Positions 26,979-36,896 of a DNA stretch of 64,000 nt are shown one piece after another. Every line of letters starts with the position of its first letter. Position 1 is the first letter of the stretch. The translations under genes and the position numbers were made by a program. The DNA comes from JAGWBJ01 sp964291465 (GTDB taxonomy: Bacteria; Chloroflexota; Dehalococcoidia; Lucifugimonadales; JAGWBF01): positions 62,001-126,000 of the forward strand of contig OZ219928.1 in assembly GCA_964291465.2 (NCBI GenBank). The letters are read 5' to 3'. A model generated the notes under the pieces. It was given only the letters and a program-made list of their open reading frames with translations. It was not told the origin of the DNA and ran no database searches.

Positions 26979-27554
26979 ATGCACCAACTCTCCTGCAATG
27001 TCGCCTTCAAAGAGTGGGCCGTGACCATCCGTGCCTTCGACCGGGGCGACCAGATCCTCCTCCTCCGCAAGGGCGGCATCCACGAAGATGGCAAGGACTT
27101 CCGGGTACTGCATCCCGAGTTCCTGATGTATCCCACCTTCGAGCACCAGAAGCCTGAGCTGCTGAAGGAGGAGTATCACGAGGAGCTGTCCCAGGTGGTC
27201 GCCGAGGCCGGGGGCAACGGCGCCATCACCTTCGGCCACTGGGCCAGGGTCGAAGAGGCCATCGAGCTGAGCGACCAGGCCGCCGTGGACAGCCTGGAGC
27301 CCTACCACATCTGGACATCGGACTACGCGCAGAAACGCCTTCACTGGAAGCCACGACACCCGCTGGCCATACTGTTGGTACGGCTGTACCGCCTGGAGGA
27401 GCCGCACACCGTGCCCTTCTCCCCGTCCTTCGCCGGGTGCAAGTCCTGGGTCGAGCTCCCGGAGCCCGTCCGGCTGGGGGAGCTCGACCCCGTATTGAGC
27501 GACGACGATTTCCGGACCAGGGTCCAAGAGGTCAAGGCCGCGCTGAAATCATAG
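26979..27554 (+). CDS. DUF1802 family protein
   Basis: This 191-residue protein matches the DUF1802 pattern: AFKEWAVTIRAFDRGDQILLLRKGGIHE, DFRVLHPEFLMYPTFEHQKPE, and SFAGCKSWVELPEP near the C-terminus. No function is known for the family, which occurs in Cyanobacteria, Deinococcus and Chloroflexota. ATG 26979 has CGGAGCG upstream. It returns to the high GC of the chromosome right after the restriction island. Confidence 0.85.
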   Translation: MHQLSCNVAFKEWAVTIRAFDRGDQILLLRKGGIHEDGKDFRVLHPEFLMYPTFEHQKPELLKEEYHEELSQVVAEAGGNGAITFGHWARVEEAIELSDQAAVDSLEPYHIWTSDYAQKRLHWKPRHPLAILLVRLYRLEEPHTVPFSPSFAGCKSWVELPEPVRLGELDPVLSDDDFRTRVQEVKAALKS

Positions 27555-27643
27555 CCGAGGGCCGGAGGACCGATGGCGGGCTCCGGCTTGTCTCGAGGCC
27601 GCGCAGCCCGTGACCCCAACCGGGGAAACTATCTGCGGAGTGC

Positions 27644-28645
27644 GTGTTGAAGTACCGGCAGCTACCCAGGACCGACCTCCAGCTATCCGAGGTGGGGTTC
27701 GGCCTGTGGACCGTGGCCACCAACTGGTGGGGCCGCATCGAGGAGGCCGACAAGGTGCGCCTCCTGGAGCAGGCCGTGGAGATGGGTGTCAACCTCTTCG
27801 ACACGGCTGACACCTACGGCGAGGGCTACGGCGAGGAGATCCTGGCCAAGTCCCTGGGACACGCCAGGCACGACATCGTCATCGCCACCAAGTTCGGCTA
27901 CGACTGGTACGACAACATAGAGCGCATCGGCCACAAGGAGCGTCCCCAGCGCTTCGAGCCCGACTTCATCCGCTACGCATGCGAGCAGAGCCTCCGCCGC
28001 CTCAAGACCGACTACATAGACCTCTTCCAGCTGCACAACCCCCGCATCGACGCCATCGAGAACGACGAGGTGTTCGACCTCCTGGAGGCCCTCGTCAAGG
28101 AGGGCAAGATTCGGTACTACGGCTCCGCCCTGGGCCCGGACATAGGATGGTTCGAGGAGGGGGAGGCCTCCATGCGGGAGAGGCGCGTCAGCTCCGTCCA
28201 GATAATCTACAGCATCCTGGAGCAGGACCCGGCCCGCCGCTTCTTCCCCATCGCCGAGGAGGAGAACGTGGGCCTCCTGTCCCGGGTGCCCCACGCCTCG
28301 GAGGTCCTCACCGGCAAGTTCACTGAGCCCCCGGAGTTCGACCCCACGGACCACCGCGCCCACCGCAAGCACGAGTGGATGGTCGACGCGCTCAAGAAGG
28401 CCGCGCAGGCCAGGTTCCTGACCGAGGAGACGGGGCGGACCATGTCCCAGGCGGCCATCAAGTTCTGCCTGGCCAAGGGCAGCATCGTCTCGGTGCTGCC
28501 CAACATCACCGGCATGGACGAACTGGTGGAGTACACCTCCGCCCCCGACACGCCCGACCTGGGGCCGGAGGAGGAGGCCGTCCTGGACGACCTCTGGGAG
28601 AACGGCTTCTACCTGGAGGAAGCGGCCACCGCCCCGCAGGACTAG
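27644..28645 (+). CDS. Aldo/keto reductase
   Basis: This 333-residue NADPH-dependent aldo/keto reductase has GFGLWTV, the catalytic Asp/Tyr in FDTADTYGEGYGEE, Lys in IATKFGYDW, His in DLFQLHNPR, and the late NADP-binding part AAIKFCLAKGSIVSVLPNITGM. Closest to the YajO/perakine-reductase-like group; the substrate is unknown. GTG 27644 with GGAG 6 nt upstream is the start. Confidence 0.9.
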   Translation: MLKYRQLPRTDLQLSEVGFGLWTVATNWWGRIEEADKVRLLEQAVEMGVNLFDTADTYGEGYGEEILAKSLGHARHDIVIATKFGYDWYDNIERIGHKERPQRFEPDFIRYACEQSLRRLKTDYIDLFQLHNPRIDAIENDEVFDLLEALVKEGKIRYYGSALGPDIGWFEEGEASMRERRVSSVQIIYSILEQDPARRFFPIAEEENVGLLSRVPHASEVLTGKFTEPPEFDPTDHRAHRKHEWMVDALKKAAQARFLTEETGRTMSQAAIKFCLAKGSIVSVLPNITGMDELVEYTSAPDTPDLGPEEEAVLDDLWENGFYLEEAATAPQD

Positions 28646-28773
28646 TCCTGAGGCAGCGGCCGCACCCAAAGGCGGGGTAACGAGGCGCCACGGACTCCCG
28701 GACGCGGGCGGCGTCCCGCGCGGACTAAGCTATAGCTCAGGCCCCCGGAAGGGGAGCGAGATCGGAGTGGACG

Positions 28774-31536
28774 ATGGCAATGGGCGGCAGCAAGCTGACC
28801 TATCGGTTCGACGAAGGCAATGCGGGGATGCGCGATCTGCTGGGCGGCAAGGGGGCCAACCTCTGCGAGATGGCCAAACTGGACCTGCCCGTGCCCCCCG
28901 GCTTCATCATCACCACAGAGGCATGCGTCCACTTCTTCGAGACCGGCGGCCAGGTGCCCGAGGGCCTGTGGGAGGCCGTCAGGAGCAACATGACGTCGCT
29001 GGAGGAGTCCATCGGCCGCCGGTTCGGCTCCGAGTACAGTCCCCTGCTGGTCTCCGTGCGCTCGGGGGCCAGGATATCCATGCCAGGGATGATGGACACC
29101 ATCCTCAACCTGGGGAACAACGACAGGATAGTCCACGGCCTGGCCTCCCTGATGGGCGACGAGCGCCCCGCCTATGACGCCTACCGCCGGTTCATCCAAA
29201 TGTACGCCGGCGTCGTGATGGGCGTGGACTCCGACGTCTTCGAGGAGGTACTCTCCCGGGAGAAGGAGCGGGCCGGAGTCAGCCTGGACAACGAGCTGGA
29301 CCCCGACCAGCTCCGCAGCGTCATCGAGCAGTTCAAGGCGGAGGTCCACAAGGCCACCTCCAGCGAAGTGCCCCAGGACCCCTGGGAGCAGCTCGAGGGG
29401 GCCGTCAAGGCGGTCTTCGAGAGCTGGAACAGCCCCCGCGCCGTCAGCTACCGCGACCACTTCGGCATCCCTCACCACTGGGGCACGGCCGTCAACATAA
29501 TGGCCATGGTCTTCGGCAACCTGGGGGACGACAGCGGCACTGGAGTCCTCTTCACGCGCAATCCCCTGAACGGCCGAAAGGAGCTGTACGGCGAGTACCT
29601 CATCAACGGCCAGGGGGAGGACGTGGTGGCGGGTATACGCAACCCGGAACCCATCTCCACCCTGGCCCGGCAGCTACCCGAGGTCCACTCCCATCTCTCC
29701 AGGGTGGCCCAGCAGCTGGAGCAACACTACAGGGACGTCCAGGACCTGGAGTTCACCGTGGAGGGTGGCCGCCTGTACATGCTCCAGGCCCGCAACGCCG
29801 CCCGGACCGTCCAGGCGGCCGTGAAGAGCGCCGTGGACATGGTGGACGAGGTCCTGATCGACGAGAGCGCGGCCATCAACCGGGTCAACGCCGAGGAGCT
29901 GTCCCTGCTCTTCGTTCCCCGCTTCGACTCCGAGGCCAGGGCGGCCAAGGTGTCCTCCCAGGAGCTGCTGGGACGCGGCTTCGGCGCCTCCCCTGGCGCG
30001 GCCACCGGCAAGGTGTTCTTCGACGCCACCCGGGCCGCCGAGGCCGGCAGGAACGGCACGCCCGTGATCCTGGTCCGGCCCGAGACCAAGCCCGACGACA
30101 TCCACGGCATACTGGAGGCCAAGGGCGTGCTCACCAGCCGCGGCGGCGTCACCAGCCATGCCGCGGTGGTCACCCGGGGACTGGGCAAGCCGTGCGTGGT
30201 CGGCTGCGAGGACATACAGGTCGACCTCCAGGGCCGGCGTTTCGTCGCCAACGGCCAAACGATAGAGGAGGGAGACGACCTCAGTGTAGACGGCACCACC
30301 GGGGAGGTGTTCGCCGGGGCCATACCCACCTTCCAGCCCGACCTGGACGAGCTGCAGGAGGCCCAGACCCTTCTCTCCTGGGCCGACAAGGCCAGGCGCC
30401 TGGGCGTCTGGGCCAACGCCGACACACCCCTGGACGCCGAGCGGGCCGTGGCGATGGGGGCCGAGGGCATAGGCCTCTGCCGCACCGAGCACATGTTCCT
30501 GGGGCCCGACCGGGTGCCCGTGGTGCAGCGGATGCTCATAAACGCCCAGGAGGCCGAGCGCTGGGAGGCCGCCCACCCCGAGGCGGCCGTCCGCCGCGCC
30601 GCCTCGCCCGAGCTGCCCGTGGGCGTCAACGAGTTCTACAACGCCCTGGCCCACCTGAAAGATCTGCAGATAGCCGACTTCACCGGTGTGCTCAGGGCCA
30701 TGGGCAACCGCCCGGTCATCATCCGCCTGCTGGACGCTCCGCTCCACGAGTTCCTGCCCCGGCACGAGGACCTGCTGCGGGAGGTGGTGGAGATGGAGGT
30801 CCGGGGCGCGCCCCAGGAGGAGCGCCAGGCCCGGGAGCAGTTCCTGCAGCTCGTGGAGTCCCTGCGCGAGTCCAACCCCATGCTGGGGCACCGGGGCTGC
30901 AGGCTCGGCCTGACCTTCCCCGCCATCTACGAGATGCAGGTGGAGGCCATAATCACCGCGGGCGCGGGGCTCATCCGCGAGGGGGTCCAGGTGCATCCCG
31001 AGATCATGATCCCCCTCACCTCCCACGTCAACGAGCTCAGCCGCCTCAAGGAGGGCCTCACCAAGGTCGCCGACCGGGTGCAGAGGGAGATGGACACCAC
31101 AGTCGACTACCTGTACGGCTCCATGATAGAGGTGCCCCGGGCGTGCCTCACGGCGGGAGAGGTGGCCGGCCACTCGGACTTCTTCAGCTTCGGCACCAAC
31201 GACCTGACCCAGACCACCTACGGCTTCAGCCGCGACGACGCCGAGGGCAAGTTCCTGGCCGCCTACATCCAGGAGGAGATCCTGCCCGCCAACCCCTTCG
31301 CCACGCTGGACCCCGACGGCGTGGGCGCCCTGGTGCGCATCGCCGTGGAGCAGGGCCGCCGGACGCGCCCGGACCTGGAGGTGGGGATCTGCGGTGAGCA
31401 CGGCGGAGACCCGGCCAGCATCGAGTTCTGCCACCGGGAGGGCCTGAACTACGTTAGCTGCTCGCCCTTCCGCGTCCCCGTGGCCCGCCTCGCCGCCGCC
31501 CAAGCAGCCCTGAAAGAGGCCGCCGGCCCGTCCTAG
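28774..31536 (+). CDS. ppdK: Pyruvate, phosphate dikinase
   Basis: This 920-residue enzyme interconverts pyruvate + ATP + Pi and PEP + AMP + PPi. The N-terminal ATP-grasp domain shows LLGGKGANLCEM, VPPGFIITTEAC and SGARISMPGMMDTILNLG. The central phosphohistidine domain shows SRGGVTSHAAVVTRGLGKPC. The C-terminal TIM barrel shows GAEGIGLCRTEHMF, FFSFGTNDLTQTTYGFSRDD, GICGEHGGDP and CSPFRVPVARLAAAQA with the catalytic Cys. Full length. Three bases past its stop codon's start it overlaps the convergent metH gene by 4 nt. Confidence 0.96.
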   Translation: MAMGGSKLTYRFDEGNAGMRDLLGGKGANLCEMAKLDLPVPPGFIITTEACVHFFETGGQVPEGLWEAVRSNMTSLEESIGRRFGSEYSPLLVSVRSGARISMPGMMDTILNLGNNDRIVHGLASLMGDERPAYDAYRRFIQMYAGVVMGVDSDVFEEVLSREKERAGVSLDNELDPDQLRSVIEQFKAEVHKATSSEVPQDPWEQLEGAVKAVFESWNSPRAVSYRDHFGIPHHWGTAVNIMAMVFGNLGDDSGTGVLFTRNPLNGRKELYGEYLINGQGEDVVAGIRNPEPISTLARQLPEVHSHLSRVAQQLEQHYRDVQDLEFTVEGGRLYMLQARNAARTVQAAVKSAVDMVDEVLIDESAAINRVNAEELSLLFVPRFDSEARAAKVSSQELLGRGFGASPGAATGKVFFDATRAAEAGRNGTPVILVRPETKPDDIHGILEAKGVLTSRGGVTSHAAVVTRGLGKPCVVGCEDIQVDLQGRRFVANGQTIEEGDDLSVDGTTGEVFAGAIPTFQPDLDELQEAQTLLSWADKARRLGVWANADTPLDAERAVAMGAEGIGLCRTEHMFLGPDRVPVVQRMLINAQEAERWEAAHPEAAVRRAASPELPVGVNEFYNALAHLKDLQIADFTGVLRAMGNRPVIIRLLDAPLHEFLPRHEDLLREVVEMEVRGAPQEERQAREQFLQLVESLRESNPMLGHRGCRLGLTFPAIYEMQVEAIITAGAGLIREGVQVHPEIMIPLTSHVNELSRLKEGLTKVADRVQREMDTTVDYLYGSMIEVPRACLTAGEVAGHSDFFSFGTNDLTQTTYGFSRDDAEGKFLAAYIQEEILPANPFATLDPDGVGALVRIAVEQGRRTRPDLEVGICGEHGGDPASIEFCHREGLNYVSCSPFRVPVARLAAAQAALKEAAGPS

Positions 31537-34500
31537 CCGGCCCCGACCTCGACCTCCAGCCGCTGGATGTCCGCCTCGTCCAGGTTGAAGTACTTGGCGT
31601 CGGGGTGGTGGAAGACCAGCGCCGAGACCGATGACTCGGGGTCCATCATGAACTCTTCGGTCAGCTCCACCCCGAGCTCGCCTGTGGCTCCCAGCAACCG
31701 GAAGAGCTGGGCCTGGTCCTCCAGCCGGGGGCAGGCGGGATAGCCGAAGGAGTAGCGCCGCCCCCGGTACCGGGTCCGGAACAGGTCGACGTAGGTGGTG
31801 CCCTCGGGGTCCCCGAAGCCCCACATGCGGCGAATGCGCTGGTGCAGCAGCTCGGCGAACGCCTCGGCGCTCTCCAGGGCCAGCGCCTGGAGGACGTGGG
31901 AGTCCAGGTAGCGCCCCTCCTGCTTCCACGCCTCGGCAAGGTCGCGGACCCCCGGTCCAACGGTGGTCACGAACATGGCCAGGTAGTCCACCGCTCCGGT
32001 GTCCCCGGGGAGCAGGTAGTCGGCCAGGCACAGCCCATCCCCCCGGGACTGGCGGCCGAAGCGGAACCACTCCAGGACCGTCCCGCCGTCGGGGCCGTAC
32101 ACCAACACCTGCTGTCCGTCCGACCGGCATGGGAAGAACTTGAAGACGGCGCCGGCGTTGATGTCGTCCCGGGCCAGAACCTCGTCCTCTATCCGCCGCA
32201 CCGACTCCCGCAGCTCCACCGCCGCCGGGTCCCCCTGGGATAGGGCGTCGGCAAACCGTCCCTTGAAGCCCAGGTGGCGGGCGTACAGCATCTGGGGGTT
32301 GATATACGGGAATATCTCCTGCAGGTCATGGTCCCGTATGACGTGCGGGAGCAGGTCGGGCGGGTTTGGGACGGGGAAGTCGTGCCTGACCTGGGCCGCC
32401 TTGGGGGGCGGCGCGCCGGTCCCCGTCTCCGCCTGCCGGCGTCGCTCCTCCCTCTCCAGGAGGTCCCGGGACTCGGCCGTCAGAGACGCCGCCAGCCGCT
32501 CCCGCTCGTCGGCTTCCTGGAGGGTGTTGGCCAGGGCCAGGCCCGTCATGGCGTCGGAGGCGTAGGCAACCAGCCCGTCGTACTCTGGCGCGATGCGCAG
32601 CCGGGTGAACCGGTTGGAGAGGGCGGCGCCACCCACCAGTACCGGAGCGCTAACACCCGCCTGGCGAAAGTCCCTTACCGTCTCCACCATCATCTGGGCG
32701 GACTTCACCAGCAGGCCCGACAGCCCGATGATGTCCGGGTTGTGCTCCCGGTAGGCTTCGATCAGGTCCTGGGGCGGCACCTTGATCCCCAGGTTTATCA
32801 CCTGGTACCCGTTGTTGGAGATGATGATCTCCACCAGGTTCTTGCCTATGTCGTGGACGTCGCCCTTCACCGTGGCCAGCACCACCTTGCCCCGGGTGGC
32901 CGAGTCCACCCGCTCCATGTGGGGCTCCAGGTGGGCCACCGCGAACTTCATGGACTCCGCCGACTGCAGCACCTCGGCCACGATGAGCTGGTTGGCATTG
33001 AACTGGCGCCCCACCTCGTCCATCCCCGCCATCAGCGGGCCGTTGATTATCTCCAGCGGGGTCCGCCCGGCCATGGCCTCGTCCAGGTCCTCGGCCAGCC
33101 CCTCCTTGGACCCCTCGATGATGGCCATGGCCAACCGCTCGTCCAGGGGCAGGCTCCGCCGCTCCTCGGTGGTCGACTTGGGCGCCCGGTCCCTGAAGTG
33201 GGCCGCGAAGGCGGCCACCGGGTCCTTGCCCCGGTTCCAGATCAGGTCCTCGGCCAGCCTCCGCTCCTCCTCGGGGATGGACGTGTACCTCTGCATCAAC
33301 TCCGAGTTGACGATGGCCATGTCCAGCCCGGCCTGGACGCAGTGGTACAGGAACACGGAGTTGAGCACCTCCCGGCCGGAGGGGGGCAGCCCGAAGGAGA
33401 CGTTGGAGATGCCAAGGACGGTCTTGCAGCGGGGCAGCGCCTGCCTGATGAGCCGCACTCCCTCGATGGTCTCCTCTCCCGACCCCACGTAGTTCTCGTC
33501 CCCCGTGCCCGCCGGGAACACCAGCGGGTCGAAGATCAGGTCCTCGGGGGCCACGCCGTACTTCCCGGTCAGGAGGTCGTAGGACCTGAGCGCCACCTCC
33601 AGCTTGCGCTGCCGGGTGACGGCCTGGGCCTGCTCCTTGTCGTCGTCTATGCACCCCACCACCAGGGCCGCGCCGTACCGCCGGGCCAGCGGGACCACCG
33701 ACTGGAACCGCGCCTCGCCGTCCTCCAGGTTGACGGAGTTGATGATGGACTTGCCCTGGAGACGCTTCAGGGCCTCGTGGATAACCTGGGCGTCGGTGGA
33801 GTCGATCATGACCGGCGCCTTGACCTTCTTGTTGAGCATTTCCAGGAAGGTGGTCACGTCGGCCACCTCGTCCCGGTCGGGGTCCTGGAGGCACACGTCC
33901 AGCACGTGGGCGCCGTTTCGCACCTGCCGGCGTCCCACCTCGGCAGCCTCCTCGAAGCTGCCCTGGTTTATGAGGCGCCGGAAGCGGCGGCTCCCCAGCA
34001 CGTTGGTGCGCTCGCCGACGATGGCGGGCCGGACGTCTTCGTCCACCACCACCGTCTCGATGCCAGACACCCGGGTGTCCCGCGCGGCGGCGGGGGGCCT
34101 GCCGGGGGCGCTCTCGGCGGCCTCGACCAGCAGGCGTATGTGCTCCGGCGTGGTGCCGCAGCACCCGCCGATCAGGTTGACCCAGCCGGAACCAATGAAG
34201 AGGCCCATGGTATGCGCCATCATCTCTGGCGTCTCGTTGTACTTGCCAAACTCGTCGGGCAGGCCGGCGTTGGGCAGGCACGCTACCGGGAACCGGGACA
34301 GGCCCGCCAGGGTGCGGACGTGGTCGGTCATGAAGGTCGGGCCGGTGGCGCAGTTCAGTCCGATCCACAGCAGGTCCCGGTGGGCGAGGGACGTGTACAG
34401 CGCCTCCACGTCCTGGCCCGCCAGCAGGGTGCCCATGGGCTCGACGGTCCCCTGCACCGCCGTCGGCAACTCTCTCCCCAGCTCCTGGAAGGCGCGGTCT

Positions 34501-35042
34501 ATGCCCTCCAGGCCGGCCTTGATGTTCAGGGTGTCCTGGCCCGTCTCCAGGAGGAGCAGGTCCGCGCCCCCTTCCACCAGGCCCACCGCCTGCTCCTGGA
34601 ACGAGTCAGCCAGCTCGTCGAAGGTCACGCCGCCGGTCACCGAGATGGTCTTGGTGGTGGGGCCCATAGCCCCGGCGACGAAACGCGGCCTCTCGGCGGT
34701 GGCGGCCTCGTCCGCCGCCTGCCGCGCCAGGGCCGCGGCCTCCCGGTTGATGCGCCTGGCCTCGTGGGCCAGGCCGTACTCGGCCAGCACCAAGGGCGTG
34801 GCGCCAAATGTGTTGGTCTCCAGGATGTCGCAGCCGGCGTCCAGGTAGCTTCGGTGTATGCCGGCGATGGCGTCGGGCCGGGTTATGACCAGGTACTCGT
34901 TGCACCCGTCGTACTCCGCTCCGCCGAAGTCCTCCGGCCCCAGGTCCAGGGCCTGGATGGACGTCCCCATGGCGCCGTCCAGCACCAGTATTCGCCGTTG
35001 CAGAAGGGACTTGAGGGAGTCGATGCGGTCGTTTTCGTTCAT
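31533..35042 (-). CDS. metH: Cobalamin-dependent methionine synthase
   Basis: This 1169-residue modular enzyme transfers the methyl group of methyltetrahydrofolate to homocysteine through cobalamin. Domains in order: homocysteine-binding barrel with zinc cysteines in GLNCATGP and GGCCGTTPEH (1-320), pterin-binding domain starting IVGERTNVLGSRRFR (350-620), cap and B12 domain with DVHDIGKNLVEII carrying the axial His (640-870), and the reactivation domain with SFGYPACPRLEDQ (to the end). The start is ATG 35042. A promoter lies 22 nt or so upstream and leaves no room for a riboswitch. Confidence 0.96.
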   Translation of the reverse strand: MNENDRIDSLKSLLQRRILVLDGAMGTSIQALDLGPEDFGGAEYDGCNEYLVITRPDAIAGIHRSYLDAGCDILETNTFGATPLVLAEYGLAHEARRINREAAALARQAADEAATAERPRFVAGAMGPTTKTISVTGGVTFDELADSFQEQAVGLVEGGADLLLLETGQDTLNIKAGLEGIDRAFQELGRELPTAVQGTVEPMGTLLAGQDVEALYTSLAHRDLLWIGLNCATGPTFMTDHVRTLAGLSRFPVACLPNAGLPDEFGKYNETPEMMAHTMGLFIGSGWVNLIGGCCGTTPEHIRLLVEAAESAPGRPPAAARDTRVSGIETVVVDEDVRPAIVGERTNVLGSRRFRRLINQGSFEEAAEVGRRQVRNGAHVLDVCLQDPDRDEVADVTTFLEMLNKKVKAPVMIDSTDAQVIHEALKRLQGKSIINSVNLEDGEARFQSVVPLARRYGAALVVGCIDDDKEQAQAVTRQRKLEVALRSYDLLTGKYGVAPEDLIFDPLVFPAGTGDENYVGSGEETIEGVRLIRQALPRCKTVLGISNVSFGLPPSGREVLNSVFLYHCVQAGLDMAIVNSELMQRYTSIPEEERRLAEDLIWNRGKDPVAAFAAHFRDRAPKSTTEERRSLPLDERLAMAIIEGSKEGLAEDLDEAMAGRTPLEIINGPLMAGMDEVGRQFNANQLIVAEVLQSAESMKFAVAHLEPHMERVDSATRGKVVLATVKGDVHDIGKNLVEIIISNNGYQVINLGIKVPPQDLIEAYREHNPDIIGLSGLLVKSAQMMVETVRDFRQAGVSAPVLVGGAALSNRFTRLRIAPEYDGLVAYASDAMTGLALANTLQEADERERLAASLTAESRDLLEREERRRQAETGTGAPPPKAAQVRHDFPVPNPPDLLPHVIRDHDLQEIFPYINPQMLYARHLGFKGRFADALSQGDPAAVELRESVRRIEDEVLARDDINAGAVFKFFPCRSDGQQVLVYGPDGGTVLEWFRFGRQSRGDGLCLADYLLPGDTGAVDYLAMFVTTVGPGVRDLAEAWKQEGRYLDSHVLQALALESAEAFAELLHQRIRRMWGFGDPEGTTYVDLFRTRYRGRRYSFGYPACPRLEDQAQLFRLLGATGELGVELTEEFMMDPESSVSALVFHHPDAKYFNLDEADIQRLEVEVGAG

Positions 35043-35070
35043 GGATTCTTGCCCGTGCGAAGGTCGGCCC

Positions 35071-35099
35071 ATTATAGCATGTACGACGATAGCCTACAA
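35071..35099 (-). promoter_or_regulatory. Promoter of metH
   Basis: On the minus strand, TTGTAG (35099-35094) and a perfect TATAAT (35076-35071) are separated by 17 nt. Confidence 0.6.
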
Positions 35100-35211
35100 T
35101 TAGTCAAGGATTCGTGCGCCCGTCCCGCGTCCGCCGAGGCGAAGCGATATGGTAAAATGTAGGTGAACTATTCCTCACAGAAGGAGCCTCTTCTACAGAA
35201 CAGGGGAACAG

Positions 35212-35718
35212 ATGCCCAGGAACTACTGGATGATGGTCACCAGCCCGGAGAATTTCCGGATAATCAGGGAATTGGGGTTTACAGTCCAGGGGTTAAAGGC
35301 CCAGTATCACCGCAAGGCGCAGCGCATCGAGCCCGAGGACCGGATCCTGTACTACGTGGGACGGGACCGCTACTTCCCGGCCACGGCCACGGCCACGTCG
35401 CGATACTTCGAGGACGGGACTCACAAGTGGGTCAAGGAGGGCAGGAGCGAATGGGCCTACGGGGTCCGCATCAAGCCTGAGATCGTCCTTGACGAGGAGC
35501 AGTACATCGACGCCCGGCAGCTTGCTCCCAGGCTCGACTACATCCGCAGGTGGGCCCCCGAGGACTGGTACATAGCCTTCGCCCAGACCAACCTCCACCT
35601 CCTGCCCAAGAGGGACTTCGGCCTGGTGGAGGACGAGATGCGCCGGTTGAGGGGAGAGCGGCCCAGGGGCCCCGAGAAGCCCCCCTCGTCAGGCCGCGGC
35701 CGCCGGCGCCGCTCCTAG
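35212..35718 (+). CDS. EVE domain protein (PUA-like fold)
   Basis: This 168-residue protein has the EVE pattern MPRNYWMMVTSPENFRII at the start, RIEPEDRILYYV in the middle, and a basic tail rich in Arg. EVE proteins share the PUA fold and are thought to bind modified nucleobases in DNA or RNA. The 3' end overlaps the convergent queG gene by 4 nt. A TAAAAT preceded by TGG (35150-35158) serves as an extended -10. Confidence 0.85.
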   Translation: MPRNYWMMVTSPENFRIIRELGFTVQGLKAQYHRKAQRIEPEDRILYYVGRDRYFPATATATSRYFEDGTHKWVKEGRSEWAYGVRIKPEIVLDEEQYIDARQLAPRLDYIRRWAPEDWYIAFAQTNLHLLPKRDFGLVEDEMRRLRGERPRGPEKPPSSGRGRRRRS

Positions 35719-36857
35719 GCGCCGGCCCTGCAGGCCCGGGCCTCGCCCAGGGCAAGCTCCATCTCCTCGACCACGTCGGGGTCCTCCTCGCACCCAAGGG
35801 CGGCTTCCAGGCCGTGCTCGGCGGCGGTGCCCCCCAGCCGGCCCAGGGCCCAGGCCGCGTGTGCCCTGACCAGGGGATCGCCGTCCCCCAGCGCCTCCAC
35901 CAGCGCCGGCACCGCGCCCGGGTCCCCCGCGTTGCCCAGGGCCACGCAGGCGTTGCGCCGGAGTCCCGACCGCTTGGCCCGCCTGGCTGGGCTGTTCCTG
36001 AAACGCTCCCGGAACTCCTCGTCGCTCATCCGCAGGAGGCCCACCAGGTCCGGGGAGGTGAACCGGCGTTTTTGGAACGCCTGCTCCCTGGTGTACGCGG
36101 CCTTCACGTTGACGGGGCACACGTCCTGGCAGATGTCGCAGCCGAAGACCCAGTCGTACATCAGCGGGCGGTACTCCCGGGGAATGGCGCCCCGGTTCTC
36201 GATGGTCAGGTGGGAGATGCAGCGGGCGTTGTCGATGACATAGGGCGCGACGATGGCCCCGGTGGGACAGGCGTCTATGCACCGGACGCAGCTTCCGCAC
36301 GTCTTCTCGAGGGGCGGGTCGGGCTCCAGCTTCAGGTCCGTGACGAGCTGGCCCAGGAACACCCACGAGCCGTGGGAGCGGGTCAGTACGTTGGTGTTCT
36401 TGCCGAACCAGCCGATGCCCCCTCGCTCCGCCGCCGCCCGGTCCAGCATCGGCCCGTCGTCCACGTACCACCGAGCGGCCACCTCCCTGGCCAGGCCATC
36501 GGACAGCCGCCGGGCCAGCTCGCGGAGCCTCTGCTTGATGACCTTGTGGTAGTCGTCCCCCCAGGCATAGCGGGCCACCCTGCCCGCGGGGGCACCGTCC
36601 CGGGGCTCCCCGTCAGGGTTGTGGTAGCTCATGCCCACCGTCACGATGGACCTGGCGCCCGGCAGCAGGGCCTGGGGGTCGCAGCCGCGCCGCACCCGGG
36701 CCTCGGTGAACCAGGGAAGCCCGTCCATCAGCCCTCGGCGCATGCGCTCCAGGGTGACGGCCTCCTGCTCCGAGAACGCCTCGGCCGAGGCGATGCCCAC
36801 CAGGTCGAAGCCCAGGTCCAGGGCGTACTGCTTTACCCTTTTCTCGAAGGTGTCCAC
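35715..36857 (-). CDS. queG: Epoxyqueuosine reductase
   Basis: This 380-residue cobalamin- and Fe-S-dependent enzyme converts epoxyqueuosine to queuosine in tRNA. Seen: LGFDLVGIASAEAF, LPGARSIVTVGMSY, RYAWGDDYHKVIKQRL, the catalytic DDGPMLDRAAAERGGIGWFGKN, then two 4Fe-4S clusters CGSCVRCIDACPTGAI and CDICQDVCPVN with a Cys in ARCISHLTIE, and C-terminal HEAT-like repeats (LRRNACVALGNAGDPGAVPAL). GTG 36857 is the start. It follows the small 49-residue ORF by 39 nt. Confidence 0.95.
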   Translation of the reverse strand: MDTFEKRVKQYALDLGFDLVGIASAEAFSEQEAVTLERMRRGLMDGLPWFTEARVRRGCDPQALLPGARSIVTVGMSYHNPDGEPRDGAPAGRVARYAWGDDYHKVIKQRLRELARRLSDGLAREVAARWYVDDGPMLDRAAAERGGIGWFGKNTNVLTRSHGSWVFLGQLVTDLKLEPDPPLEKTCGSCVRCIDACPTGAIVAPYVIDNARCISHLTIENRGAIPREYRPLMYDWVFGCDICQDVCPVNVKAAYTREQAFQKRRFTSPDLVGLLRMSDEEFRERFRNSPARRAKRSGLRRNACVALGNAGDPGAVPALVEALGDGDPLVRAHAAWALGRLGGTAAEHGLEAALGCEEDPDVVEEMELALGEARACRAGA

Positions 36858-36896
36858 CGCTCCATTATGCCATAACGCGTCGGAGCGGCAGGGCCT

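Noticed and set aside
29674..32130. 818-residue minus-strand ORF opposite ppdK
   Set aside because: Antisense shadow in high-GC DNA; no family pattern, Gly/Arg/Pro/His-rich composition, overlaps a certain gene.
35043..35100. SAM or cobalamin riboswitch before metH
   Set aside because: The leader from the predicted promoter is only about 20 nt long.
32274..35162. 962-residue plus-strand ORF opposite metH
   Set aside because: Shadow frame of metH with no recognisable domain.
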